64,000 bases of DNA from Prorocentrum cordatum (GCA_963575745.1 CAUYUJ010012669.1:466001-530000); one strand, 5' to 3'; shown: positions 34,002-43,141, numbered from the stretch's first letter. Numbers and translations are program-made. Notes: generated from the sequence alone by a model not told the origin.

Positions 34002-34574
34002 GCTGCGGCGACGCGCTCTCTGGGAGGAAGCCCCGCCGCTGGCAAGTTGCGTGTCTGTTAGACGTGACCGTCCAACTCCCGCGCAGACGACCACCGAGGA
34101 CAGCCGAAGACGGCCGAAAGATCGATGGGCAACAAGACATGCATTCCGAGGCGGGGACTTGTTGATAATCACCGCCTGTGAGGTCGATCTTCGGAGACGT
34201 CGGTAGGCGTCGGATATGGATATATCCAGGCCCGCGGGGCTCCAAACATATGCATGTTCACCGCCCGCTGGGGTCCCAGGACGTGGGTTGCTAAGGCGCT
34301 GGATCTGGATATGTCTCCGCCTCGCATCTGTGGTCGAAGAAGCAAGGCGTGCCTGAAGCGGACGCCCCTTCCCGCACGGCCCGCTCTTCTCCCCGCCGCC
34401 AGGGGCGGAGGCAGTGCCGAAACGCGCCCAGAGTCCAGCAAGGCATCAGGGTGCTGACCCAACTTGTCTTCCGGATGCTCCGGGGGGGGGGGGGGGCTTC
34501 GCTCAAGGGTGGCTGCAGCACCGCGCAACGATGTGCTGTCAACTACACCTGCAGGGCGGGCCCGGCGGGCCCTT

Positions 34575-35035
34575 CCATTTGAAGCAGCATCCGTAGCGAC
34601 CGACCTCGCTTTTTTTCCTTGGAGGGCAAAGTCTACCTGCTTCCAGAAGACCAATATAGTGGGCCCATGCCAAATACCGTTCGCACGGTCTAGCCGCAAC
34701 CATCTATAGACGCAGTGGGTGTCGTTACGCATATAGACGCACTCGGGTTGGACACGTGTAAAGGCAACGCGGCCGTTGCGTTCGGCGCAGTACAAGGTCG
34801 GAGAAAGGGTCGATTTGCCTGCGGTATGTTCCTGTTTTAGAGCAGGTCCCACAGGCTACTCCAACTTCCCCCCTCCCCAGATCATCGGACACAGATTTCT
34901 GTCTGTCGCGATCGGTAGCGACAGATCGGCACGCCAAATCGGTCGCGACCTATTTTGAAAGCAAATCGGTCGCGATCGGCACTGGAACTTGAAGCAGCAT
35001 CGGTGGCGGCCGACCGCGTCCGTCGCGACCGATCA
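34575..35035. repeat. Duplicated GAAGCAGCAT / GGTCGCGATCGG segments
   Basis: TTGAAGCAGCAT followed by GTAGCGACCGACC (34577) recurs as TTGAAGCAGCAT and GGTGGCGGCCGACC (34988). Between them are several palindromic GATCGGTCGCGA-type words. Confidence 0.55.
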
Positions 35036-35279
35036 GAAATCTGATATTCCGTGACCTGGGCCTGCTCCTCCCCTTTCAGACCTCCGATCACTGGACGTGT
35101 TCCACACGCGGGGCCCCCCAGTTCTCGATCCCCTCCCAGGGGGGCCGGCCTTTCGCAGACTTGCTGCTGACGGCCCCCAGAGTCTCGAAGACGGCCGCAG
35201 GCAGTGCCAGGGGGGGGCCACCGCCAGGGGGGTCGCCAGCTCCTCCTGAGCATCGATCGCCCCAGGGTCGAAGTCTGAA

Positions 35280-35700
35280 AGGGTTTGGGGACGTCTGGGG
35301 TACAGTGGGGGCGTTGGCTCAGGAACGTGCCCAGGAGGCCTCAGACCCTGGAGGATTCCTCATCCGAGGAGGGCGGCGGCGGCATCCATGGCCAATCCAC
35401 GATTCGAGTTCCGCTGGCTCCAAGAGCCTGGGGTCCTCATCCCGTGGCTCCTCATCCCAAGCCCTCACCGTCGTTTTGGGGCGCTCCGGAGAGTCATGAG
35501 AGGGCCCCACCGCCTCGAGGGAGATCCGGTGGCGACCCCCCGACAGCCGAGACGCTGAAAGAAGAAGCGCTTGCGGCTCCGGAAGGGCTCTGGCTTTCTG
35601 GCCGTTCCTCAGCGCCTGGGTCGGGGAACCTCGCGGCCGAGGCCCGTCGTGGCCAGAGCAGCCGAGTGGCCGTCGGGGCGTTGCTTCTGGCAGCGCGATG
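35280..35700 (+). repeat. Dispersed repeat shared with 51.85-52.28 kb, modules in swapped order
   Basis: Module X (GTGGGGGCGTTG-CTCAG, CCAGGAGGC, GGCCAATCCACG, GGTTCC/GGTCCTCAT) is at 35305-35465 here and at 52128-52275. Module Y (CCGACAGCC, GGGCTCTGG, CTCCTCAG, GTGGCCAGA) is at 35540-35665 here and at 51850-51950. The order is X-Y here and Y-X there. Confidence 0.6.
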
Positions 35701-36159
35701 GCTGCAGTGGGGACCCCCCTCTTCATCGGCAGGGAAGCTGGCACCTGTGCAGAACGTCCGCCTTGAGATTTCTCAAGACTCGAGGGGCGTCCACGAGGGG
35801 GTTGATGACCAGGGCGCGGGGGGGGGGGGGATATCATGGCTGGGGCCACAAAAAATCGTCACGGACTTCATGCCGCCTTCTTCGTCTTTCAGCGCGTCCT
35901 CTGGCCCCTTCCTCGTCCGCGCGCACGCCTTTGGCCATGACTGGCGACCCCCCCTCTTGGAAGCACCCTCTCTCGGGCGCCCCCCCGTTTGGGCGCTGGA
36001 GGTCTGGCCCGCCCCTGTCCCCGCCCCTCCAGCTGTCGCGCCGCGCCACGCGGCTCGCCGCTTCCCCCATGTCCAGTCCAAAGCGTCGTCCAGGATCCCA
36101 CCTCCGCTGGCCAAGGTCACAGGGACGGAGGGTGGCGGGCGTTTCGAGGTCGCTCCGCG

Positions 36160-37400
36160 GCTCGAGGTTCGAGGTTTTCGGCTGCTTTCGTTGGTCATCG
36201 GCGGTTTTCCAGCCTTGGGGGGTGCCTTCAGCAGCTGCGCCTCGCCGACGTCGTTCCGGGGTTGCCCAGATCGTCCCGATCGGCCGCCTGACCCGAAAAC
36301 CAAACCCCCTCGCGATGTGAAAAGGTCGCTACGGCAGGGATGAAGTACCGTCCCAAGAGATTGAATCGAGCCCTGCGGGGCTCGCGTTGTGAAAAATACA
36401 ACGTTGGGAGGTCTGGGACCTTCATCGATCCTGGCTAGGTCCATCCTGGGGCCAGCCACACGTCAGGGGCGACCTCAGGGGGAGATAGGCTGAGGGGGAG
36501 CGCATGGACCCCCGATCGCCCATTCATCGCCGATAGGGGCCCGACAACCCACCCCGCCCAGGAACGTGGGGGCTCGCTATTGTGACTATCGTAGGCCTCG
36601 CGAGGGCCCATCGGCGATGTATCGCCGATTCCAGCTCGATGCCCCCCAACAAAAATCGTTGCCACTCATCGCAGGGTCGGAGGGCGGCACCCATGCACCC
36701 TACACCTGCGCCGATCCTGGCCAGATCCATGCTTCGGTGGCACGCCCGGGGGGAAGGCAGAGGGAGCGGGTCTTCTTCGAAGGCTCACAAAGGCCTCTGG
36801 CCTTCTGCGCAGCGACAAGGGGCTTCTCAGATGGCCAGAGAGCCTCTGGGAAGCCCCGCCGCCTTCTGAGAAGGCATGCCGCCTCTCACTTCCCCCCTCG
36901 GCGCGCCGCCGAATCTTAGGTTCGGGTTTGGGTGCATACGCCTTCCTCGCATAGCCAGGAGGGCGTCGTCACACCGATCCTGTGCCTTCGGATGTGGCAT
37001 GGCTATGGGATCGGTGCTGGTGCACAGCTGGCAGCTGGCGCTCTCCTATGGGGGGGTGGAGGGCCCCTTGCCCTGGCATGTTTGCTGAATGCGTGCCGAC
37101 CCTCGACATCGTGATTGTTTTGCAACGTCCTCCAGAGGTCTCGACTCATTCTCTCTCCGTGGCCAGCTTTCTGTCCCGCGTGGTCTTTTGGGGTGCGCCC
37201 CGGGCCCGGCGAGGGTCCACGGAGGCAGAAAATTGCAACACCGCTTGTCGTTATTTTGGTCACGGTAACTCCCCTCTCTGGAGATCGGGACGATTTGGGC
37301 ACCTTCGGAACGCCCTCGGCGAGGCGCACCTGCCGGAAGGCACCCCGATGCTGCAAAGGCACCGGGAAGCGACGAAAACTACCTTGAACCTCGAACCTCG
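36160..37400. repeat. Inverted repeat pair near the 3' end of ABC intron 2
   Basis: About 130 bp at 36165-36290 (CGAGGTTCGAGGTTTTCGG, GGGGTGCCTTC, TGCGCCTCGCCGA, ATCGTCCCGATC) is found in reverse complement at 37265-37395. The right arm ends about 15 bp before the exon 3 acceptor. Confidence 0.7.
36725..36900 (+). repeat. Dispersed repeat, direct partner at 58385-58575
   Basis: Shared words include GGCACGCC/GAGCCC-GGGGGGAAGGC, GGGTCT-CTTC, GAAGGCT, CCTCTGGGAAGCCC and GCCTTCTGAGAAGGC, then CTCTGACTTCCCCCC. Similarity extends over about 180 bp. Confidence 0.65.
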
Positions 37401-37409
37401 AAACCGCAG

Positions 37410-37600
37410 GTGATCGCGACGAAATCCATGGACGAAGCAGAGGCGCTGTGCACCAAGCTCGCCATCCTGGGCCGCGACGGCCGGCTCCACACCGTCGGCT
37501 CCGCCGCGGAGCTGCGAGGCCGCTACGGCGCGGGCCGCGAGCTGCGGGTTACGCTGCAGCGGCCGACGATGGCAGAGGTCTTCGACGCCATCGTCGGGAG
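37410..37600 (+). CDS. ABC transporter NBD exon 3 of 3 seen: H-loop region and NBD C-terminus
   Basis: The exon encodes VIATKSMDEAEALCTKLAIL, then GRDGRLHTVGSAAELRGRYG and a tail AEVFDAIVG. This matches the end of an ABCA NBD (TTHSMEEAEALC, a hairpin, G(S/C)xxxLKxRFG). Where a His is normally the switch residue, this copy has Lys (ATKSMDE). The acceptor is ACCGCAG before GTGATC. The 3' border is uncertain: coding likeness fades after FDAIVG at about 37590, and the open frame continues into a CA microsatellite, so a donor near 37590-37605 is likely. Whether this ends the protein or leads to a second half-transporter cannot be seen. LINE-D is inserted about 260 bp downstream in the same orientation. 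Confidence 0.82.
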
Positions 37601-37739
37601 GCGCCCGAGTTTCTGCCAGTCTTCCCTGATATCAGGGATCGGTGTGTATGACGTCCTGCCCGAGTCACGAGGGCGTATTCACCAACCCCAGGCCCAGGTT
37701 GAGCCTGGCCAGGATCGGTGTAGGTGTACAAACAAATCA

Positions 37740-37843
37740 CAAGCAGCACAAACCAAAACACACACAGACACCAACACACACACACACACACGAACACACA
37801 CACAGACACACACACACACACATACACGAACACACACGCATAC
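37740..37843. repeat. (CA)n microsatellite at the LINE-D target
   Basis: Imperfect CA tract with ACACGA and ACAGAC interruptions. The right flank of LINE-D starts with the matching GTGTGTGT tract at 43135-43152, so the empty site was a CA/GT-rich microsatellite. Confidence 0.9.
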
Positions 37844-37860
37844 ACAAAAGCAAACGTGTG

Positions 37861-37882
37861 TCCGTAGCCATTTTGGCTCAAG
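37861..37882 (+). other. Dinoflagellate spliced leader at the 5' end of LINE-D
   Basis: The 22 bases start with TCCGTAGCC and end with TTTTGGCTCAAG. They match the conserved dinoflagellate SL exon (D-CCGUAGCC...CAAG) at every position, with T as the variable first base. This is a genomic relic of a trans-spliced mRNA, not an SL RNA gene: CGCGAGGG follows CAAG instead of a GT donor and Sm site. The first T also fits the target duplication, so its origin is ambiguous by one base. Confidence 0.95.
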
Positions 37883-38037
37883 CGCGAGGGATCTCTCCTT
37901 GCGCCAAATCTCTCCACCGACAAAATCGTGCTGCTTTCTGGGCTACTGCACTGAGTGGCGCCCACACTCACGTGCCCTGCTGGTCCGCCCCAGCAGTGGC
38001 CGTCACGTTTCCGACTCGGCACGTCCCTGCTGGCCGT

Positions 38038-39291
38038 ATGCCCGATGGCGCCGACACTTGTGCTCCGCGACGCTCAGGGCGTGCACGTGCGAGTGGCGAT
38101 GGGCGTCAGTCGCCACGCAGCCGTGTCAGCTCGGCGCGCTGCGAAGATGACGTGCGGAGCAGGAGCCAGGGCTCCCCGATGGCTGCGCGTGCTACTGCCC
38201 ACGCTGGTGCTGCTGGCAGCATGGAGACGGACGATCCGTTGCAGCGCGCTGATCCCTGGTCTGCTGAAGGAGGGGGCGATGGACGAGGAGGCCGTGCTGG
38301 GCGTGGTCAGGCCGCTGCCGCTGGGACGCCGCCTGTTATCGCCATCGACTCCCCGCGCCTCCCCAAGGACAAGACCGCCCCCGTCCTCCACGGCGACCTG
38401 GATGACATTCTGGCCGCCCTTCAGTCAAGCATCATCAGCTCGGTGTCCGCCTCGGTCAAGGAGTCCGCGGATCGCATGCAACGCAGCATCACGGAGAGCA
38501 CGGCCACTGCCATCCGAGCGTTTGCGGCGCGGCAGGAGACCATCAACGAGGAGACCAGTCTTCATCTTCGTGATCTCGATGCCCGGCAGGGCGCGCTGGA
38601 GAAGGCTCACCGTGATATGCGGTCGCAGCTCGCTCAGATGCAGGAGATTGTTCACCAGTGCGAGAAGGCTGCGCCGCCCGAGCTGGATGTCACTAGCAAC
38701 GTCGCCTTCACTCGCGAGCCGAACCACACCATCTTTGTGGCCACCACTAAGGAGCCTGTGGCGATGGCTGCTATCCGCGAGTGCGTGGCCCCCTGGTTGG
38801 CTGAGGGCGGCTTCACTGACGAGCAATGGAAGCTTGAGGGCGATAGTCCAGGCCGCCGCTTCATCATCCAGTTCCTGGGTGCGGAGGGCTTCGCCGCTAG
38901 GCACGTGCACCACGCGTTCAAGCATCTCAAGCTGGCCAGTGGCGAGTGGCGCAGGTTCGACGCCGCCACCCCAGCGGGGGCCCGCACAGCCGTCTTTGTG
39001 GGCCTTGACAAGAGCCCGCAGATGGTGCGGCGCGAGATCGAGACAAAGAAGCTGCTGGAGATTGTTAAGGAGTCGTGCGTGGGCAGGTGGAGGGCGCACC
39101 GCGCTCAGGGCGTCATCTTCAGGGGCTCCTCGCCTGTCATCAAGATCCTCGTCCCCGAGACGCCATCCGAGGCAACAACGCTTCAGTGGAACTACCGCAT
39201 GGTCCTCGAGACGGGTATTGACAAGCAGAGCATTGCGGAGGCGTTCGAGGAGCGCTTTGGCGCGTCCGAGCGCATCCAGTGGGCCATTTAG
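38038..39291 (+). CDS. LINE-D ORF1 protein
   Basis: The first in-frame ATG after the SL is at 38038, giving 417 residues and a TAG stop at 39289-39291. The N-terminal 115 residues are Ala/Gly/Arg/Ser-rich and disordered. A middle part (residues about 135-220) is helical and coiled-coil-like (SVSASVKESADRMQRS, LDARQGALEKAHRDMRSQLA). The C-terminal part has strand-rich segments (NHTIFVATTKEP, GRRFIIQFLG, RTAVFVGLDKSP, VIKILVPETP) compatible with RRM-like or L1 ORF1p-type nucleic-acid-binding folds, which is an inference. An alternative start is MAARATAHAG, slightly downstream. Expected role: RNA-binding chaperone of the retrotransposition complex. Confidence 0.8.
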   Translation: MPDGADTCAPRRSGRARASGDGRQSPRSRVSSARCEDDVRSRSQGSPMAARATAHAGAAGSMETDDPLQRADPWSAEGGGDGRGGRAGRGQAAAAGTPPVIAIDSPRLPKDKTAPVLHGDLDDILAALQSSIISSVSASVKESADRMQRSITESTATAIRAFAARQETINEETSLHLRDLDARQGALEKAHRDMRSQLAQMQEIVHQCEKAAPPELDVTSNVAFTREPNHTIFVATTKEPVAMAAIRECVAPWLAEGGFTDEQWKLEGDSPGRRFIIQFLGAEGFAARHVHHAFKHLKLASGEWRRFDAATPAGARTAVFVGLDKSPQMVRREIETKKLLEIVKESCVGRWRAHRAQGVIFRGSSPVIKILVPETPSEATTLQWNYRMVLETGIDKQSIAEAFEERFGASERIQWAI

Positions 39292-39361
39292 CAGGCGGCT
39301 GGCATGCTGGCGCCCTGTGCTGTCGTCTTCGGGCGCGTCGGGATCGAAGATTCCCCCGGCG

Positions 39362-42300
39362 ATGTTTGGCACTTGGAATGCGCGCGCTCTTCTTCATCAT
39401 GACCGTACCGCGGGTGGCATCCGCGAGCTCAAGCTCCGCTACTTGGCACATTTGCTGAAGCGAGGAGTGGTGATGGCGGTCCACGAAGTCCATGCCACGC
39501 GGGCTGAGCTTCGTCAGGCTCTGCATCGGCTGCACATCTCCTGCCAGGTCTTCGAGTCCATCCCACGCGTGGATGCTGGTGGCGTCTGCATCATCGTGCC
39601 CTGCGATCCCTTGGTTCTGCAGCGTGCGCGCTTTCTTCCTGAGGTGATCGTCCCTGGCCGCATCCTGAGGCTGAGGATCTCTGCGATCGCCGCGGATGGC
39701 AATTCATCTTGCAGCACTGTGATATACAATGTACACAACTTTGGTTTAAGCGATGAGGATCGCTCGAAATTTCGAAGCAAGCTCTTCTCCGACCTCACAA
39801 TGGCCGACTTGGCACCCGAGAAGGTCACCGTTCTTCTGCTAGGAGACTTCAACCTGTACAAGCAAGCGCCCATGTACCCGCGTGCTCCTGAGGTGGACAA
39901 GAGGCGTAGTCAAGGTGATGTTGCTGTGCGCGCTCACGACGCCTTCTGGCAGAGCGTGTTCAGCCGCCTGATGGAGCTGGACAATGAGCTGCCCACACAT
40001 TACGTCACTAATGAGTGGCAGCCCAAGCTCACCCAGATCGATCGCGCGTTCGTATCGATGCCGAGCTGGGCCGCCCTGCAGCAGCACTTCTCGGCGCTTA
40101 CTGAGGATAAGCCAGAGGACCTGCACGAGAGAGGCATAAGCGACCATGTGCCCGTCGTGATCTCGGTCTCGGCCCGTCAGGTAGCGCCCGCCGAGGAGCA
40201 GAGGATCCCCTCCCACTTCTTCAAGGATCCTGAGTACGCTGCTCAATACGAGAGGTTGCGCGTGTTGGTCGATTGGTCCAAGCTCGGGGTGTATGCGAAG
40301 CGGCGTCGGCACAAGGAGCTGATGAAGGAGGCCGCGAAGTATGTGAGGGATCTGCGCAGCCGCAACCCGAAAGGCGAGACGAAGCTGATGGTCTTTCGCT
40401 CGATGTCCCGAGCGGTCTGGCGAGACGATGTCGAGTTGGGACAGAGGCTCCTCCTGACGTGCGAGATCGCGCCGAGGTACATCTCGGTCACTAGCGTCCA
40501 GGTCTCGCTGATCGATCCGCCGACGTTCGCTAGGGACTTCGCCGAGGCCCAGCGCATGCACTTCGAGGCTCGAGCGGCCGCCCTCGCGGAGCAGGAGGCG
40601 AAGGCGTTCGACTCCACATCGTTCAAGATGGTGAATGCTGCCCGGCGCAAGATGCGCAGGCGGGAAGCTTTGTGGTCGCCCTTCAATCGCACGCTCAAGT
40701 TGCAGGGCATCAAGGTGCCCGACGACGAGGGTCACAAGGTGCTCACGGACCAGGTCGACATGGTCGAGGCCCTCCGCAACCACTGGGCCCCGATCTTCCA
40801 GGTCAAGCCGAAGGTTCCCGACTGGCAGGTCCTTGCGAGCAAGTACATCGCAGAGCACGCACCGCAGCTGGAGGTGGCCGACCTGCTCCCCCCTGATCGG
40901 CAGGCGCTGTTGCGCGCTGCTGCTCGAGCGAAGGAGTCGGCGCCTGGGCCCGACGGCCTGCCGTATGCAGCCTGGCGTGCATGCCCTGCGGCGCTGGCGG
41001 CGCTGGAGGACGTGGTCCTGGAGATAGCGTCTGGCAGGCCTCCGCCCGTCGACTGGAACGACCACCTGCTCGCCTTCCTCCCGAAGGGCTCGTACGAGGA
41101 GGATCTCGTGGAAGGCGCATTTCGCACGCCTTGCACCACGCGGGCGATTGCGCTCAAGAATGCGGACTGCAAGCTGGTGGCCTCGGCGGTGAATGCGCGG
41201 ATCAAGGGGCCCATAGAGAAGGCTTCGCCTGCCCCCCAGCGGGGCTTCCTGCAGGGCCGCAACTTCCTGGACAACATCTGCCTGCTGGACGCCACCGCGC
41301 GCGCCGCGGGGCTGCAGGAGTCGAGCAAGCCCATCATGGCTCTGTTCGACTTTGGCGACGCGTTCCCTTCGCTGATGACCGAATGGATGCTGCTCATGCT
41401 GATCCACTCGGGATTCGTGGGAGGCGTTCGGTACTTGCTGGAGGCGCTCTACTGGCTCCCCACGGCGTATGTGGAGCTCGCGGGCGCGATGGTGCACTTT
41501 GTTTGCGTCTCCTGCGGGCTCGCCCAGGGATGTCCGTCTTCTGGGAGTCTCTGGGCTATTGCAATGAACCCGTTCATCCACCACATGATGCAGTACACTG
41601 ACCGCGATGCCAGTCGCCTCTCCGCCCTCGGGGTATGTGCTGACGACGTCGGAGTGGTGCTGCGGTCGCGCCGCTTGCTCCGTGGGCTGTGGCGGGCCTT
41701 CGCTGCTGCTCGGGCGCTCGCCAGCTTGCACCTGAAGCTCCACAAGTGCGTGCTGATCCCGCTGGAGGGCACGCTCACGGACGAGCTCGTCGCAGATCTC
41801 AGAGGGTGGCTGGCCGACGCCCTGGGCGAGTGGCGCTGCATGCAGGTGCGCGACCAGGGGGAGTACCTGGGCGTCGCTGTCGGCCCTGGCGCGACGGAGC
41901 GGGACATCTGGAGGAAGGCGGCGGCGAAGTGGCTCTCCCGCGTCGTGGACATCGCGATGAGCGGGGCGGCCCCGTCGCTGGCTGCTCGGCTTTATAATCG
42001 ACGTGTTTTGCCTGTCTTGGGATATCTCCAACAACTGGCGGCCACCCCGAAGATGCTGCTGGCCAAGGAGGGGTGGGCGGTCGCCAAGTTGTGGCGCATG
42101 CCCCCACAGGCGCTGGGCAGGCACGACTTCCTGGCGCTGGGTGCGTGGGCGCCTGGCCTTCGTATCCGCTCGATGCTGGCCACGGGCTGTGCGGCGGCCA
42201 TGCGCACTGCCCTCTCCACGGTGAGCAACTGGAAGGAGCTGCACGCATGGCTGCAGAGCCAGGTCCTGGACCACGGGAGCCTGTGGGTCATTGGCAGCGG

Positions 42301-43072
42301 CACATTGTCCCCGCCGTATTGGCAGACCAGGCCGATCGTACAGTTCCTTGCCTCCGCGCAGGAGGATTTCGTGAATGATCGTGTGCTCGCGCGCCCAGCC
42401 GCCGCTGCGAGGAGGGCACTCGACCGTGCCATCCGCGACGCAGCCGAGCAGGGCGTGCGAGTGCGTGCGCAGAAAACATTGTATTCCTCGTTGCACGCCT
42501 CGCTCCATCCCGACCTCCTCCACCTCCTGATCCAGCGCCGTCTGAAGGCGTGGGGGCTCGAGGTTGAAGGTCGTGTCGGGTGTCCCAGGGCCTGCGGCTC
42601 CCACGCGGTGTCGTGCCAGGCGCGGTGGGCCGGCCTGAGAGATGCGATCTCGCGCCTCGCGCCGTCGTGGCAGAGTGCGATTCTAAAGACGGTCTCTGGC
42701 GCCTGGCTCACATCGGGCCGCCTTCACGTACAGACTGGCGTCGGCGTGTGTCGCTTTCGGTGCAGGGAGCCTCCTCTGATAGCTGCGCCTGACACATTCT
42801 CGCACTATTTGGACTGTAATGTTCTATGGTCTATCGCTTACCCGCCCCAGGCCGAGATTCCGAGTTGTGCAGTCTGTCGTCTTGGCCTCGGCGGATCGCC
42901 CAGCCCATCCATAATTGAGGCTGTGGTCACCGCCTATCATATTTATAACTCTGCCAGAGTTCTGTGCCCGCCGCCCAACCCCTCTGAGGAAGTTTGGGAA
43001 GGCCACTTGTACGAATTGCGACGTGCTGCCTGTGCACTCGTCGAGCTCACAAGAACTCGAGAGGCTCCGTAG
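39362..43072 (+). CDS. LINE-D ORF2: endonuclease and reverse transcriptase
   Basis: An uninterrupted 1236-residue frame. I choose ATG 39362 because the endonuclease begins immediately (MFGTWNARAL) and ORF1 stops 70 bp upstream; the longer frame upstream is only the shadow of ORF1. Endonuclease residues are N in GTWN, E in VHEVH (about residue 43), LLLGDFN (about 160), TQIDRAF (about 224) and ISDHVPV (about 260). RT residues are APGPDGLPY (about 527), LVASAVNARI, QRGFLQGRNFLDN, motif A LFDFGDAFPS (about 662), motif B GLAQGCPSSGSLW and motif C VCADDVG (about 760), where Cys replaces the usual Tyr. A C-terminal FRC-x-x ... SHYLDC cluster resembles the CCHC knuckle. No RNase H is seen. Confidence 0.93.
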   Translation: MFGTWNARALLHHDRTAGGIRELKLRYLAHLLKRGVVMAVHEVHATRAELRQALHRLHISCQVFESIPRVDAGGVCIIVPCDPLVLQRARFLPEVIVPGRILRLRISAIAADGNSSCSTVIYNVHNFGLSDEDRSKFRSKLFSDLTMADLAPEKVTVLLLGDFNLYKQAPMYPRAPEVDKRRSQGDVAVRAHDAFWQSVFSRLMELDNELPTHYVTNEWQPKLTQIDRAFVSMPSWAALQQHFSALTEDKPEDLHERGISDHVPVVISVSARQVAPAEEQRIPSHFFKDPEYAAQYERLRVLVDWSKLGVYAKRRRHKELMKEAAKYVRDLRSRNPKGETKLMVFRSMSRAVWRDDVELGQRLLLTCEIAPRYISVTSVQVSLIDPPTFARDFAEAQRMHFEARAAALAEQEAKAFDSTSFKMVNAARRKMRRREALWSPFNRTLKLQGIKVPDDEGHKVLTDQVDMVEALRNHWAPIFQVKPKVPDWQVLASKYIAEHAPQLEVADLLPPDRQALLRAAARAKESAPGPDGLPYAAWRACPAALAALEDVVLEIASGRPPPVDWNDHLLAFLPKGSYEEDLVEGAFRTPCTTRAIALKNADCKLVASAVNARIKGPIEKASPAPQRGFLQGRNFLDNICLLDATARAAGLQESSKPIMALFDFGDAFPSLMTEWMLLMLIHSGFVGGVRYLLEALYWLPTAYVELAGAMVHFVCVSCGLAQGCPSSGSLWAIAMNPFIHHMMQYTDRDASRLSALGVCADDVGVVLRSRRLLRGLWRAFAAARALASLHLKLHKCVLIPLEGTLTDELVADLRGWLADALGEWRCMQVRDQGEYLGVAVGPGATERDIWRKAAAKWLSRVVDIAMSGAAPSLAARLYNRRVLPVLGYLQQLAATPKMLLAKEGWAVAKLWRMPPQALGRHDFLALGAWAPGLRIRSMLATGCAAAMRTALSTVSNWKELHAWLQSQVLDHGSLWVIGSGTLSPPYWQTRPIVQFLASAQEDFVNDRVLARPAAAARRALDRAIRDAAEQGVRVRAQKTLYSSLHASLHPDLLHLLIQRRLKAWGLEVEGRVGCPRACGSHAVSCQARWAGLRDAISRLAPSWQSAILKTVSGAWLTSGRLHVQTGVGVCRFRCREPPLIAAPDTFSHYLDCNVLWSIAYPPQAEIPSCAVCRLGLGGSPSPSIIEAVVTAYHIYNSARVLCPPPNPSEEVWEGHLYELRRAACALVELTRTREAP

Positions 43073-43141
43073 GGCTCGTTAGGGCTCGTTGGTGACCTCT
43101 GAGGACTCCCTTTGAGTACGTGCGACAAAAGCAAACGTGTG

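Larger units (their letters stand above)
37844..43141 (+). mobile_element. LINE-D with target-site duplications: full-length, SL-headed retrotransposon
   Basis: Identical 17-bp direct repeats ACAAAAGCAAACGTGTG occur at 37844-37860 and 43125-43141. The element between them (37861-43124, 5264 bp) begins exactly with the dinoflagellate spliced leader. It carries intact ORF1 and ORF2 and ends with a 52-bp 3' UTR that contains a doubled AGGGCTCGTT and has no poly(A). A perfect duplication and two intact ORFs mean a recent and possibly competent insertion. The 5' SL shows that the transposition intermediate was a trans-spliced, essentially full-length mRNA. Confidence 0.93.

Noticed and set aside
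32563-34245. 560-residue minus-strand frame
   Set aside because: Mostly GGTCGC minisatellite translation, and it overlaps the ABC exon on the opposite strand.
37955-39361. N-terminal 469 residues of the 1705-residue open frame over LINE-D
   Set aside because: They lie in a shifted frame over the real ORF1 and have no motif; the endonuclease begins at ATG 39362.
39839-42604. 921-residue minus-strand open frame inside LINE-D
   Set aside because: It is the mirror of a GC-biased, intact ORF2 on the other strand and shows no domain; high third-position GC creates such shadows.
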